From the NCBI GenBank assembly GCA_963693285.1, contig OY848931.1, positions 4,010,079 to 4,074,078 on the forward strand: a stretch of 64,000 nucleotides of DNA, given 5' to 3'. This DNA is from Xestospongia muta. Taxonomy: Eukaryota; Porifera; Demospongiae; Haplosclerida; Petrosiidae. The position numbers and the translations under genes were made by a program. Below are positions 22,801-44,849 of this stretch, piece by piece. The notes beneath the pieces were generated by a model, which saw only the letters and a program-made list of their open reading frames with translations, was not told where the DNA came from and did no database searches. Position 1 is the first letter of the stretch; the number at the start of each line of letters is the position of its first letter.

Positions 22801-25187
22801 AATAATGTTATTAATAATATACTGACAAACAAGACCATTCCTAATAATGAGGTAAATTTATAATTGATTAATCATAATTATATTATTAATTACAGGATAA
22901 GAGACGATCTATTGGTAGTCAACTCCTCCTAACATTAGATCTATTTGCACTATATCTCTATAATACTACAGGACTACAGATGATAGGAGATACTATTGGT
23001 AGGTATATATATATATATTAGTTGTATACTCTATGTCTCTCTTGTATATATAGCATTTACTGTTAAAGAGATTACAACTATAACTGGTCCAATTCAAGCA
23101 ATATCTGTTAATAATAATTCTATTACATTACCTCCTGATATATTTGATAATCTACCAGTTAAAATAGCTTCATTTTACTACCAAAATTTATCAAGATGGT
23201 TACCTCCTGATCATCCTAACCAATCTATCATATCTCCAGTTCTCTCTTCTACTAATTGTACAGACTGTTCTATAACAGATCTGACTACACCAGTTAACAC
23301 CTTCTTTAACTTGTCTAGTCAACAGGTATAACAAGACATACTCAGTTGTCATAACAACCATATCTCTTCTCTTTCTACACAGATATCAAGTAGCGATAAT
23401 TTATCTTGTGTATATTGGAAGTTTGAATTGTACATAATCCTATCAGTAATATATTGAGTGTATTATATCTCCTATTAGATCTGATATAAGATTACCAAGT
23501 GGTGAGTGGAACAGTAATGGGTGTGGTCTTATTAGTCAAGAGGGTTCAACAGTAAGATGTCAATGTGATCATCTCACACACTTTGCTATTCTACTTAGTC
23601 CAGGAGTACCAGTATGTCTGTCTGTATGTCTGTATATATATAACTGTCCATTTTATAGGTTAGTGAGAAAGATCATAAGATCCTTCAAACTATAGGAGTT
23701 GTGTTATTACCTATCTCTCTGATATGTATGTTACTGACAATATTGGCCTATCTTTGTATGAGGTAAGATACATACACGCACACATATATCAGTGATAGTA
23801 TATCTGTCCATAGATCACTGTGGAATATGAGAAACTATATTCATGTTATGTTATGTAGTAATTTATTGATAGCACAACTTCTATTTGTAGTGGGTATTGA
23901 ACAAACCAAGTATTGGGTATGTGATCATGTGACATTCATGTGATTATTATTGTTGTGTATGATATAGTATGTGTGTTCATCAATAGCTGTAGTACTGCAG
24001 TACATGTTTCTAGTGACATTTATGTGGATGTTAATGGAGGGTGTGGTTTTATACATTGTTTTGGTTAAGGTCTTTGTCACACGTCCTAAACGCTACATAA
24101 TTAGTTTTACACTACTGAGTTATGGTTTGTTAATTCTATTCATTGATGTATTAATTATTATGAGTATTATTAGGTATTCCTGGAGTATATATGTTGATTA
24201 TAGTACCCATTGGGTATCTTGTTGGTAGTGATGAAAATCACACCCACTACTTGTTATACGAGAATGAAAAACTGGTTGCGTGAGTAATAAAGCTGTAATG
24301 ACTTAATGATAATATTTATTAATTTATAGATGTTGGCTAAATTATGAGAGTGGATTTATATGGACATTTATTATACCAGTTATCATAATACTTCTAGTAA
24401 TTTAATGGATAGATGGATTGATAATAGTGTAATGACACTTTTCAGATCAATATTGGGTTCTTCATCATGTCTATTGTTATAATGAGAAGACATCAAAAAC
24501 ATCAACTACATAAAGATCAAACTGCTAATGTCAAGTATGATGGACTTATTGTGTTAACTATCATTTTTTTCTGCAGACAAATGATAAAAGCTTCTATATC
24601 ACTTACTATAGTGATGGGTATAGGATGGCTAGCTAATGTTCTTTTCTTTAGTGACAAATTACTGTTGATTGCATATATAATGACAGTCTTTATTGCTGGT
24701 CAAGGTATTATTATCTTCATACTTTATGTCCCTCTATCTACACCTGTAAGTCTGACTATCATTACTAATGGATATAAATGTCACACACACATACATACAG
24801 GTAAGAAAGGCATACTCAAAATGGTGGTATGATAAAAAGAGAAAATCTCAATTATTCAATAAAATATATTTCACTAATCCAACTTCATTACAGACATCAG
24901 TGAGTTACAATAATGAGATTATCATGACATCTTGTTTCCTTACAGAGTAATGTTAAAAAAACTGAAAGATCAGTTCCTGCTGTTAATAACTCTGGACAAT
25001 ATACTCTAGGAACAATTGATGGTATATATGTATATATGTACAGCTGGTAATGATCTATTGTTCACTGTTAGAGAGTACATCAGATACTTTGAAGAAATCT
25101 ACATTAAAGAATGGTGAACAAAGTAATGAGACTGAACTGGCCATGGGATTATCATATTCTAATGAAGGAACTGAGATTGTATCTTAG
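19898..25187 (+). pseudogene. G4: long adhesion GPCR with extra N-terminal region and one in-frame stop
   Basis: Exons: 19898-19974, 20026-20156, 20214-20376, 20435-20671, 20721-21401, 21454-21810, 21855-22414, 22462-22547, 22600-22746, 22795-22851, 22896-22998, 23054-23325, 23383-23429, 23479-23611, 23659-23762, 23814-23916, 23968-24124, 24174-24279, 24330-24396, 24446-24534, 24577-24745, 24801-24899, 24946-25021, 25072-25187; 1379 codons. Its leader (MANLHLQTVLLFSIYHSFVS) is unlike the others. Exons 2-4 encode about 180 residues absent elsewhere, with Cys pairs (C-D-C, C-P-E-D-K-Q-Q-C). In this model exon 3 has TAA at 20225-20227. An alternative (donor at 20099, acceptor ending at 20239) stays in frame and removes it, so G4 may still be functional. 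Intron 4 is only 49 nt with a short CT tract. The linker has one repeat unit of the kind amplified in G9. GPS and 7TM are intact. Confidence 0.7.
20179..20210 (+). repeat. (AC)n(TC)n tract in G4 intron 2
   Basis: Compound microsatellite, about 16 bp of AC then about 15 bp of TC, ending at the acceptor CAG. It is a second example of a microsatellite serving as polypyrimidine tract. Confidence 0.85.
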
Positions 25188-25205
25188 TTTTAAATTACTA
25201 ACATC

Positions 25206-25211
25206 AATAAA
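25206..25211 (+). promoter_or_regulatory. Putative polyadenylation signal of G4
   Basis: AATAAA 19 bp after the G4 stop codon. Confidence 0.5.
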
Positions 25212-25385
25212 TCATGACATTAATAATATTAAAATGTAGTGATGTACTGTGGTTTGTTAGTTAATTGATTATGTTGTTGTCATAGTAACATATGTTGTTA
25301 TTATTTATCTCATAACTTAATCTTATAAGAAATATAAATTGAAAGTTGTTCAGTTATAATATCTCAGTTAATAACTTGATAGGGA

Positions 25386-25465
25386 TATTATTTACTAATA
25401 AGAGTACATTGATGTTTGATAATGGAAATGGGTCATCACCACGTAGTGCTAATCTTTCTCTCTCT
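25386..25465 (+). pseudogene. Orphan exon-4 fragment behind G4
   Basis: Same fragment as at 5072; the Cys codon is changed (ATTATTTACT for ATTATGTACT). Confidence 0.6.
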
Positions 25466-25619
25466 CAAATTGTGTTTAGCTAAGGAATCTGTCAAGAACT
25501 ACATTTTATTACTGCACATACACTATATGGTTGTCATTACATCATAAAACATTTCATTATCTATGTTCTCAATCCAATTATATGATGTAATGATAATAAA
25601 CTAGATATTAACAGTTAGT

Positions 25620-26014
<395 letters not shown>

Positions 26015-26701
26015 AACAGGGATGTAGCTTTATGTAAAAATATTTTATTTGACATTTGTTTAGTTAAACAAAAAAGATTTCGTGAATGCTAGGCCTATAT
26101 CCAAGAGCTATTACTATGCAATTTATAACAGGACATTTTTACATATCATATACATGTCCTTTTTAAGAAATCATTTTGTTCAAGCAAATTCCATAGTAAT
26201 TAGTAAACGGTACAAATGTTGTTAACATTTGTACAATATATATATATATTACCAGAGACTGTTTGTTCTTTTACAGATAGATATTGTGATTGTAGAGACT
26301 CCACATTGTTACTGGTTAAACACACAACACAGACAATATTGATTTTACATAAAATAAACAAGTCATACCAGATATGTATAATAGATATCTCTAATATATT
26401 GCAATAATGTCACTTATAAATGGATACTTGGTAAACATAATAAATTATTGAGTTTGACTGTTAACATCTAAATTCATTATTCCAAGAATTATTTGAGGAA
26501 ACAATATGTATATATTACTATGTGTATTAATTATTAATATGGTGAGTACAAACAAGTATAGAGTCACTGAGTCAGCACTTTAAATGTTTAATTGTTAATA
26601 TCACTATTTAATTTGGTTACTACTGTACATCAAAAACATTTCATTACCTGCATTCTTAATATGATATAAAGATAAGAGTTAGAAGCTAGACACTCATAGT
26701 T
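26015..26701. other. Spacer between relic modules R6 and R7
   Basis: Old promoter block (CTATGCAATTT variant, TACAAATG in place of TATAAAT), the exon-like open frame at 26276-26406 after a TTCTTTTACAG site, then the AT-rich block with a GTGAGT donor-like site near 26541. No gene is recognised. Confidence 0.35.
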
Positions 26702-27041
26702 AGTGAGTTAGTCATATTTACTGCTATGTATCTCTGTCTCTTGTTCCTTGTTTATCTGTCAACTAAAGCTGGAGATGTCAAAATGCATATAAGTCAAACA
26801 CTATTGTATTACTGGTATAGATATAATGTATCTATTAAATAGTTTAATATATTTTATATAATTTCAGTGACATTACTGATTGCTCTCTCTCTCTCTCTCT
26901 CTCTAGTGACTTAAAATTCTCACTATTTCTCAAGTACACACCTGATAATACTTATCCTTGTTCATCATTAACTGTACCAAATGAAGTTGTTCTCATTAAA
27001 GTATTAATAGACAATACTAATATATTGATCAACACTTGACA
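26702..27041 (+). pseudogene. Relic 5' receptor module (R7)
   Basis: Start codon lost (ATATTTACTG), leader otherwise readable. Short CT tract 26883-26904. Exon 2 from 26907 is open (D-L-K-F-S-L-F-L-K-Y-T) to TGA 27037-27039, just before a CAG/GTATGT motif. Confidence 0.65.
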
Positions 27042-27232
27042 GGTATGTAGTTTTATGTAAAAATATTTCATTTGACATTTGTTTAGTTAAACAAAAGAGA
27101 TTTCATGAATGCTAGACCTGTGTCCAAGGGCTATTACTATGGAATTTATAACAGGACATTCCTACTTATCATAAAGATATCCTTTCTAACAAGTTGTTTG
27201 TTTAAGCAAATTCCATAGTAATTAGTAAACAG

Positions 27233-27239
27233 TATAAAT
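27233..27239 (+). promoter_or_regulatory. Putative TATA box of G5
   Basis: TATAAAT 50 bp before the G5 ATG; the perfect ACTATGGAATTT / AAATTCCATAGT inverted repeat is also kept upstream. Confidence 0.4.
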
Positions 27240-27282
27240 GTTGTTAACATTTGTACAATATATTATTTGGTAGACAAGTGAG

Positions 27283-31825
<4,543 letters not shown>

Positions 31826-31843
31826 TTTTAAATTACTAACATC

Positions 31844-31849
31844 AATAAA
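31844..31849 (+). promoter_or_regulatory. Putative polyadenylation signal of G5
   Basis: AATAAA 19 bp after the G5 stop codon. Confidence 0.5.
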
Positions 31850-32024
31850 TCATGACATTAATAATATTAAAATGTAGTGATGTACTGTGGTTTGTTAGTT
31901 AATTGATTATGTTGTTGTCATAGTAACATATGTTGTTATTATCAGTCTCATAACTTAATCTTATAAGAAATATAAATTGAAAGTTGTTCAGTTATAATGT
32001 CTCAGTAAATAACTTGATAGGGAT

Positions 32025-32100
32025 ATTATGTACTAATAAGAGTACATTGATGTTTGATAATGGAATGGGTCATCACCACGTAGTGCTAAACTTTCTCTCT
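32025..32100 (+). pseudogene. Orphan exon-4 fragment behind G5
   Basis: Same fragment as at 5072 with a one-base deletion (TGGAATGGG for TGGAAATGGG). Its near-identical duplicate at 39008 lacks that deletion. Confidence 0.6.
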
Positions 32101-32249
32101 CAATTGTGTTTGGCTAAGGAGTCTGTCAAGAACTACATTTTATTACTGCACATACACTATATGGTTACCATTACATCATAAAACATTTCATTATCTATGT
32201 TCTCAATCCAATTATATGATGTAATGATAATAAACTAGATATTAACAGT

Positions 32250-32381
32250 TAGTGAGTTAGTCATATTTAATGCTGTGTGCCTCTGTCTCTCTCTTGTAAA
32301 TCAAATGCTATTATATTACATATAATGTATCTATTAAATAGTTTAATATATTTTATATAATTACAGTGACATTACTGATTG

Positions 32382-32458
<77 letters not shown>

Positions 32459-32637
32459 TCTCTCTCTCTCTCTTATTCACTCTCTCTCTCTCTCTCTCTC
32501 TCTCTAGTGACCTAAAATTCTCACTATTTCCCAAGTACACACCTGATAATACTTATCCATGCTTACTATTAACTGTACCAAATGAAGGTGTTAAGGTATT
32601 AATAGACAATACTAATATATTGATCAACACTTAACAG
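32250..32637 (+). pseudogene. Relic 5' receptor module (R8)
   Basis: Decayed leader, CT tract 32382-32505, truncated exon 2 from 32508 ending at TAA before AACAGG. Near-identical to 39238-39626. Confidence 0.6.
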
Positions 32638-33504
32638 GTATGTAGCTTTATGTAAAAAGATTTCATTTGACATTTGTTTAGTTAAACAAAAAAGATTTCA
32701 TGAATGCTAGGCCTATATCCAAGAGCTATTACTATGCAATTTATAACAGGACATTCTTACATATCATATACATGTCCTTTCTAAGAAATCATTTTGTTCA
32801 AGCAAATTCCATAGCAATTAGTAAACAGTATAAATGTTGTTAACATTTGTACAATATATATATATATTACCAGAGAGTATTTGTTCTTTTACAGATAGAT
32901 ATTATGATTATAGAGACTTGAAATTGTTACTGGTTAAGCACACAGCACAAACAACATTGATTTTACATACAATAAACAAGTCATACCAGATATGCGTAAT
33001 AGATATCTCTAATATATTGCAATAATGTCACTTATGATATTAAGATATTAATTTTATTTTATTTATATTATTATATATGTGATGTTAAGGCTTAAGATAT
33101 TAAGATATAGTCTGTTATCATGACTAATGTATTGATCAAGGCTTGAAAGTTTTATGTAAAAAGATTTCGTTTGACATCTGTTAGATATCTCTAATATATT
33201 GCAATAATGATACTTATAAATGGATATACTTGGTAAACATAATAAATTAGTGAATTTGACTGTTAACATCTAAATTCATTATTCCAAGAATTGTTTGAGG
33301 ACACAATGAGTATATATTACTATGTGTATTAATTGTTAATATGGTGAGTACAAACAAGTATAGAGTTACTGAGTCAGTACTTTTAATGTTTAATTGTTAA
33401 TATCACTATTTAATTTGGTTACTACTGTACATCAAAAACATTTCATTACCTGCATTCTTAATATGATATAAAGATAAGAGTTAGAAGCTAGACACTCATA
33501 GTTA
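32638..33504. other. Spacer between R8 and R9
   Basis: Old promoter block with TATAAATG near 32829, exon-like open frame 32892-33024, a GATATTAAGATAT-rich AT block around 33040-33110, and the GTGAGT donor-like block near 33342. It is duplicated almost exactly at 39627-40493. No gene is recognised. Confidence 0.4.
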
Positions 33505-33972
<468 letters not shown>

Positions 33973-34182
33973 GGTATGTAGTTTTATGTAAAAATATTTC
34001 ATTTGACATCTGTTTAGTTAAAAACAAAAAGAAATTTCATGAATGCTAGGCCTGTGTGCAAAGACTATCACTATAGAATTTATAACAGGACATTCTTACA
34101 TATCATAAACATATCATATACGTGTCATACCCTTTCTAAGAAGTCATTTGTTTAAGCAAATTCCATAGTAATTAGTAAACCG

Positions 34183-34189
34183 TATAAAT
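34183..34189 (+). promoter_or_regulatory. Putative TATA box of G6
   Basis: TATAAAT 50 bp before the G6 ATG. Confidence 0.4.
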
Positions 34190-34232
34190 GTTGTCAACAT
34201 TTGTACAATATACTATTTAGTAGACAAGTGAG

Positions 34233-38808
<4,576 letters not shown>

Positions 38809-38826
38809 TTTTAAATTACTAACATC

Positions 38827-38832
38827 AATAAA
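38827..38832 (+). promoter_or_regulatory. Putative polyadenylation signal of G6
   Basis: AATAAA 19 bp after the G6 stop codon. Confidence 0.5.
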
Positions 38833-39007
38833 TCATGACATTAATAATATTAAAATGTAGTGATGTACTGTGGTTTGTTAGTTAATTGATTATGTTGTTG
38901 TCATAGTAACATATGTTGTTATTATCAGTCTCATAACTTAATCTTATAAGAAATATAAATTGAAAGTTGTTCAGTTATAATGTCTCAGTAAATAACTTGA
39001 TAGGGAT

Positions 39008-39085
39008 ATTATGTACTAATAAGAGTACATTGATGTTTGATAATGGAAATGGGTCATCACCACGTAGTGCTAATCTTTCTCTCTC
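39008..39085 (+). pseudogene. Orphan exon-4 fragment behind G6
   Basis: Full-length version of the orphan fragment with no internal deletion. Confidence 0.6.
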
Positions 39086-39237
39086 AATTTGTGTTTGGCT
39101 AAGGAGTCTGTCAAGAACTACATTTTATTACTGCACATACACTATATGGTTACCATTACATCATAAAACATTTCATTATCTATGTTCTCAATCCAATTAT
39201 ATGATGTAATGATAATAAACTAGATATTAACAGTTAG

Positions 39238-39366
39238 TGAGTTAGTCATATTTAATGCTGTGTGCCTCTGTCTCTCTCTTGTAAATCAAATGCTATTATA
39301 TTACATATAATGTATCTATTAAATAGTTTAATATATTTTATATAATTACAGTGACATTACTGATTG

Positions 39367-39447
<81 letters not shown>

Positions 39448-39626
39448 TCTCTCTCTCTCTCTTATTCACTCTCTCTCTCTCTCTCTCTCTCTCTAGTGAC
39501 CTAAAATTCTCACTATTTCCCAAGTACACACCTGATAATACTTATCCATGCTTACTATTAACTGTACCAAATGAAGGTGTTAAGGTATTAATAGACAATA
39601 CTAATATATTGATCAACACTTAACAG
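39238..39626 (+). pseudogene. Relic 5' receptor module (R10)
   Basis: Duplicate of R8 at an offset near 6989 bp; CT tract 39366-39494, exon-2 relic from 39497 ending at TAA. Confidence 0.6.
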
Positions 39627-40493
39627 GTATGTAGCTTTATGTAAAAAGATTTCATTTGACATTTGTTTAGTTAAACAAAAAAGATTTCATGAATGCTAGG
39701 CCTATATCCAAGAGCTATTACTATGCAATTTATAACAGGACATTCTTACATATCATATACATGTCCTTTCTAAGAAATCATTTTGTTCAAGCAAATTCCA
39801 TAGCAATTAGTAAACAGTATAAATGTTGTTAACATTTGTACAATATATATATATATTACCAGAGAGTATTTGTTCTTTTACAGATAGATATTATGATTAT
39901 AGAGACTTGAAATTGTTACTGGTTAAGCACACAGCACAAACAACATTGATTTTACATACAATAAACAAGTCATACCAGATATGCGTAATAGATATCTCTA
40001 ATATATTGCAATAATGTCACTTATGATATTAAGATATTAATTTTATTTTATTTATATTATTATATATGTGATGTTAAGGCTTAAGATATTAAGATATAGT
40101 CTGTTATCATGACTAATGTATTGATCAAGGCTTGAAAGTTTTATGTAAAAAGATTTCGTTTGACATCTGTTAGATATCTCTAATATATTGCAATAATGAT
40201 ACTTATAAATGGATATACTTGGTAAACATAATAAATTAGTGAATTTGACTGTTAACATCTAAATTCATTATTCCAAGAATTGTTTGAGGACACAATGAGT
40301 ATATATTACTATGTGTATTAATTGTTAATATGGTGAGTACAAACAAGTATAGAGTTACTGAGTCAGTACTTTTAATGTTTAATTGTTAATATCACTATTT
40401 AATTTGGTTACTACTGTACATCAAAAACATTTCATTACCTGCATTCTTAATATGATATAAAGATAAGAGTTAGAAGCTAGACACTCATAGTTA
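39627..40493. other. Duplicated spacer
   Basis: Copy of 32638-33504 with almost no visible differences, including the exon-like open frame (39881-40013). No gene is recognised. Confidence 0.45.
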
Positions 40494-40855
<362 letters not shown>

Positions 40856-41070
40856 TCCTGCTGTTAATAACTCTGGACAATATACTCTAGGAACAATTGA
40901 TGGTATATATGTATATATGTACAGCTGGTAATGATCTATTGTTCACTGTTAGAGAGTACATCAGATACTTTGAAGAAATCTATATTAAAGAATGGTGAAC
41001 AAAGTAATGAGACTGAACTGGCCATGGGATTATCACATTCTAATGAAGGAATTGAGATTGTATCTTAGTT
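40856..41070 (+). pseudogene. Detached receptor tail (last two exons)
   Basis: It begins inside the penultimate receptor exon (TTCCTGCTGTTAATAACTC), keeps its donor, the intron and the whole last exon with stop (TCTTAG). It equals 38596-38808 at an offset of 2260 bp. There is no receptor body upstream, so it is a by-product of an unequal exchange. Confidence 0.75.
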
Positions 41071-41267
41071 TTAAATTACTAACATCAATAAATCATGACA
41101 TTAATAATATTAAAATGTAGTGATGTACTGTGGTTTGTTAGTTAATTGATTATGTTGTTGTCATAGTAACATATGTTGTTATTATCAGTCTCATAACTTA
41201 ATCTTATAAGAAATATAAATTGAAAGTTGTTCAGTTATAATGTCTCAGTAAATAACTTGATAGGGAT

Positions 41268-41345
41268 ATTATGTACTAATAAGAGTACATTGATGTTTGA
41301 TAATGGAAATGGGTCATCACCACGTAGTGCTAATCTTTCTCTCTC
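41268..41345 (+). pseudogene. Orphan exon-4 fragment behind the detached tail
   Basis: Identical in form to the fragment at 39008, carried along by the 2260-bp offset duplication. Confidence 0.6.
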
Positions 41346-41497
41346 AATTTGTGTTTGGCTAAGGAGTCTGTCAAGAACTACATTTTATTACTGCACATAC
41401 ACTATATGGTTACCATTACATCATAAAACATTTCATTATCTATGTTCTCAATCCAATTATATGATGTAATGATAATAAACTAGATATTAACAGTTAG

Positions 41498-41819
41498 TGA
41501 GTTAGTCATATTTAATGCTGTGTGCCTCTGTCTCTCTCTTGTAAATCAAATACTATTATATTACATATAATGTATCTATTAAATAGTTTAATATATTTTA
41601 TATAATTACAGTGACATTACTGATTGTTCTCTTTCTCTCTTTCTCTTTCTCTCTCTCTCTCTCATTCGCTCTCTCTCTTTCTCTCTCTAGTGACCTAAAA
41701 TTCTAACTATTTCTCAAGTACACACCTGATAATACTTATCCATGCTTACTATTAACTCTACCAAATGAAGGTGTTAAGGTATTAATAGACAAATACTAAT
41801 ATATTGATCAACACTTAAC
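41498..41819 (+). pseudogene. Relic 5' receptor module (R12)
   Basis: Counterpart of R2 (same CTTTCTCTCTTTCTCTTT interruption pattern), CT-rich tract 41628-41688; the exon-2 relic has TAA at the fifth codon (TTCTAACTA). Confidence 0.6.
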
Positions 41820-41829
41820 AGGTATGTAG

Positions 41830-42183
41830 CTTTATTTAAAAATATTTCGTTTGACATTTGTTTATTTAAACAAAAGAAATTTTATGAATGCTAGGCCTGT
41901 GTGCAAAGACTATCACTATAGAATTTATAACAGGACATTCTTACATATCATATGCACATCCTTTCTAAGAAGTCATTTGTTTAAGCAAATTCCATAGTAA
42001 TTAGTAAACAGAATAAATGTTGTCAACATTTGTACAATATATATTTAGTAGACAAGTAACCAGTATGACCAGTATAACCAGTACTGATGTTATATCTACA
42101 TCATCTTCAAGTCCTATAACTTGTTCTACTGATGGTAGATGACCAGAGACACTACCAGGTCATAATGCAATTACAATATACTA
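41830..42183 (+). pseudogene. Promoter joined to the Ser/Thr-HRM end of a receptor by deletion (second copy)
   Basis: Same structure and same junction as at 5864, here at about 42057 (GACAAGT joined to AACCAGTATG). The WP tryptophan codon is again TGA, and the TATA motif is changed to GAATAAATG. Confidence 0.6.
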
Positions 42184-42339
42184 ATTATATAATACCCCAT
42201 AATAATACATTACAGTACATCATAGTATATTGACATAATGTCACTATAATATGATGTGGTATACAATAATCCTAAATATTCATACTTTATCATCACTATT
42301 ACAACATAGCATATACATTACTTACAGTGGCTAGTTATA

Positions 42340-42558
42340 ATGGCAGCTCTTTTCTTTTTGTTAGTGTTACCAACTCCTAGTATAGGACAAGGATCCTCTC
42401 ACTGTATGACTGACTGTAACATGGGACAACATGGACCCTCTCTTTATAAACAATACTGCTGTATATCAAGTAACAAGGGAAAGAGATTTCATTTGAAAGA
42501 TAATGGTCTAACTAGGTTTATCCTCTGTCCATCTACAAGACCTAGTTCTTGTTCATAA
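42340..42558 (+). CDS. Small secreted six-cysteine protein, copy C (72 aa)
   Basis: Product identical to copy A although the flanks differ at several bases. It is preceded by the same TTACAG acceptor-like site and followed by AATAAA about 100 bp after the stop. Confidence 0.6.
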   Translation: MAALFFLLVLPTPSIGQGSSHCMTDCNMGQHGPSLYKQYCCISSNKGKRFHLKDNGLTRFILCPSTRPSSCS

Positions 42559-42934
42559 CTTAATACTTTTTTAACAACTCACATTATGTTTAAAAATGTT
42601 TTCTTAACAAATCATCATCACAAAATGTGACATTACTTATTGCTGTAACCAATAATAAATAGTAAATTGATTTCATACATTTTCTTTAACTAAATTATTA
42701 CAGAACAGATGTTTTAATGGAAATTGAAATTAAATTAATTACAAAATTCATTACAAATTTTTGAAGTAATTGTAATTGTAATATATTTTTAAATATAATG
42801 GTAATTGAACTCTTTGTCAAATGAATCAATTAAATGCAATAATTACCTCAATTACTTAAAGTTATAATAAAACTATCTGGATACTTAGGGTAGTCATTAA
42901 ATTCATTTAACTGTCAACTATAACATTTTATATG
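42559..42934. other. AT-rich spacer
   Basis: Counterpart of 6364-6744; nothing coding seen. Confidence 0.4.
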
Positions 42935-43395
42935 TACACATGTATATGGCCACAACATTGAAGTTTAGTAACATTGTACTTGGCTAAGGTCCAGCCAAGA
43001 ACTATATTTATTGCTTTATGTATACAATTTAGCCAAGAATAACTGGAACTATAACACTATATATTCACGTGTATATTGCCCAGAATTTCTTAGAACATTG
43101 GAGATTGACAATGTTGTATTTGGCTGAGGGCCTGCCAAGAGCTACATTTTATTGCTTCACATACACTATTTAGATAAGAGTAACTGGAACTATAGCACTA
43201 TATATTCACATGTATATTGCCCAGAATTTCTTAGAACACTGGACTTTATATTTGGCTGAGGGCCTGCCAAGAGCTACATTTTATTGCTTCACATACACTA
43301 TTTAGATAAGAGTAACTGGAACTATAGCACTATATATTCACATGTATATTGCCCAGAATTTCTTAGAACATTGGAGTTTGACAATTTTGTACTTG
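42935..43395 (+). repeat. 132-141 bp minisatellite, three anchor repeats
   Basis: Anchor CAGAATTTCTTAGAACA at 43081, 43222 and 43354, periods 141 and 132 bp; one unit fewer than at 6745-7332. Confidence 0.85.
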
Positions 43396-43524
43396 GCTAA
43401 GGGGCCAGCCATTAACTATGTTTTATTATTGGACATTATCATTACATCCTAAAACATTTATCTCCATTCTCAATCTAATTATGTGATATAAAATATTAGT
43501 TAGAAGCTAGATATTCATAGTTAG

Positions 43525-44200
43525 TGAGTTAGTTGTGTTTAATGTTGTATCTCTGTCTCGTGTGTCTTCTTTATGTGTCAACTGGAGATGTTAAAATGTA
43601 AGTCATATACTAGTGCTGATATAATACTAATAACTCTCTCTCTCTCTCTCTCTCTCTATCTAGTGACTTAAAATTCACACTAGTTATCAAGTATACAGCA
43701 GATGTACCTCTTGAATCATGTTCATCATTAACTGTACCAAATGAAGGTGTTCTCATTAAAGCATTAATAGACAATACTACAGTTGTTTCACTTCATTTCT
43801 ATTATGTAAATGGAACAACACCTAAACCAAATCATATTCCCACAGTAACCTTCATTAATTCATCATTCCTTAATTTAACATATAATGATACTGCATATAA
43901 TACTACTATATATGCAGAGCAAGATGTGATAATTGTGATGTGTGGGTGTTAGACAACATCAGTATATCTCTACAACACAATGGATGTTATCGACACATAT
44001 ATCAACAAGATTTTAATTATGGGGATATCCCAGGTTGGGATCTTGTTAACACAACTATCTCATTTAACTCTATTTGATGTGATAGTTTAAATGGTTGTCT
44101 TTACTTTATTAGTAGTCCTAGCTATAATGGAGTAAAAAATCATCGATCAACATCCCCAATATTAGATCTTCAAGTGATTACATCTGCAATAAGATATTAA
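43525..44200 (+). pseudogene. Receptor 5' pseudogene (exons 1-2), second copy
   Basis: Duplicate of 7468-8133 with the same start loss, the same deletion before the VWALDN-equivalent region and the same TGA. CT tract 43634-43657, exon 2 from 43664. Confidence 0.75.
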
Positions 44201-44640
44201 GATCTAGTCTGTTATCATAACTAATATATTGATCAACACTTGACAGGTATGTAGTTTTATGTAAAGAGGTTTCGTTTGACATCTGTTGGAAACCTCTAAT
44301 ATATTGTAATAATGTCACTTATAAATGGATACTTGGTAAACATAATAAATTAGTGAGTTTAAATATCAACATCTAAATTCATTATTCCAAGAATTATTTG
44401 AGGACACAATATGTATATATTACTATGTGTATTAATTATTAATATGGTGAGTACAAACAAGTATAGAGTCACTGAGTCAGGACTTTTAATGTTTAATTGT
44501 TTAGACAGCTTCCTGATCTTATATATATCACTGTTAAATTTGGTTACTACTATACATCGGAAACATTTCATTACCTGCATTCTTAATATAATATAAAGAT
44601 AAGAGTTAGAAACTAGACACTCACAGTTAGTGAATTAGTC
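44201..44640. other. Upstream region of G7
   Basis: Counterpart of 8134-8574, with a GTGAGT donor-like site near 44446 and an ACTCACAG acceptor-like site just before the leader ATG. Confidence 0.3.
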
Positions 44641-44817
44641 ATGTTTAATGCTGTGTACCTCTGTCTCATGTCTCTTCTCTATCTGTCAACTGAAGTTGGA
44701 GGAGATGTTAAAATGTATGTAAGTTAAATACTATTGTATTACTGGTATACATATAATGTATCTATTAAATAGTTTAATATATTTTAATATAATTATAGTA
44801 ACATTACTGACTGGTCT

Positions 44818-44849
<32 letters not shown>

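Noticed and set aside
32834..33025. 63-codon ORF starting MLLTFVQYIYIL as a stand-alone gene
   Set aside because: The start lies in decayed promoter sequence. Only the downstream part after the TTTTACAG site recurs, so it was recorded as an exon-like block instead.
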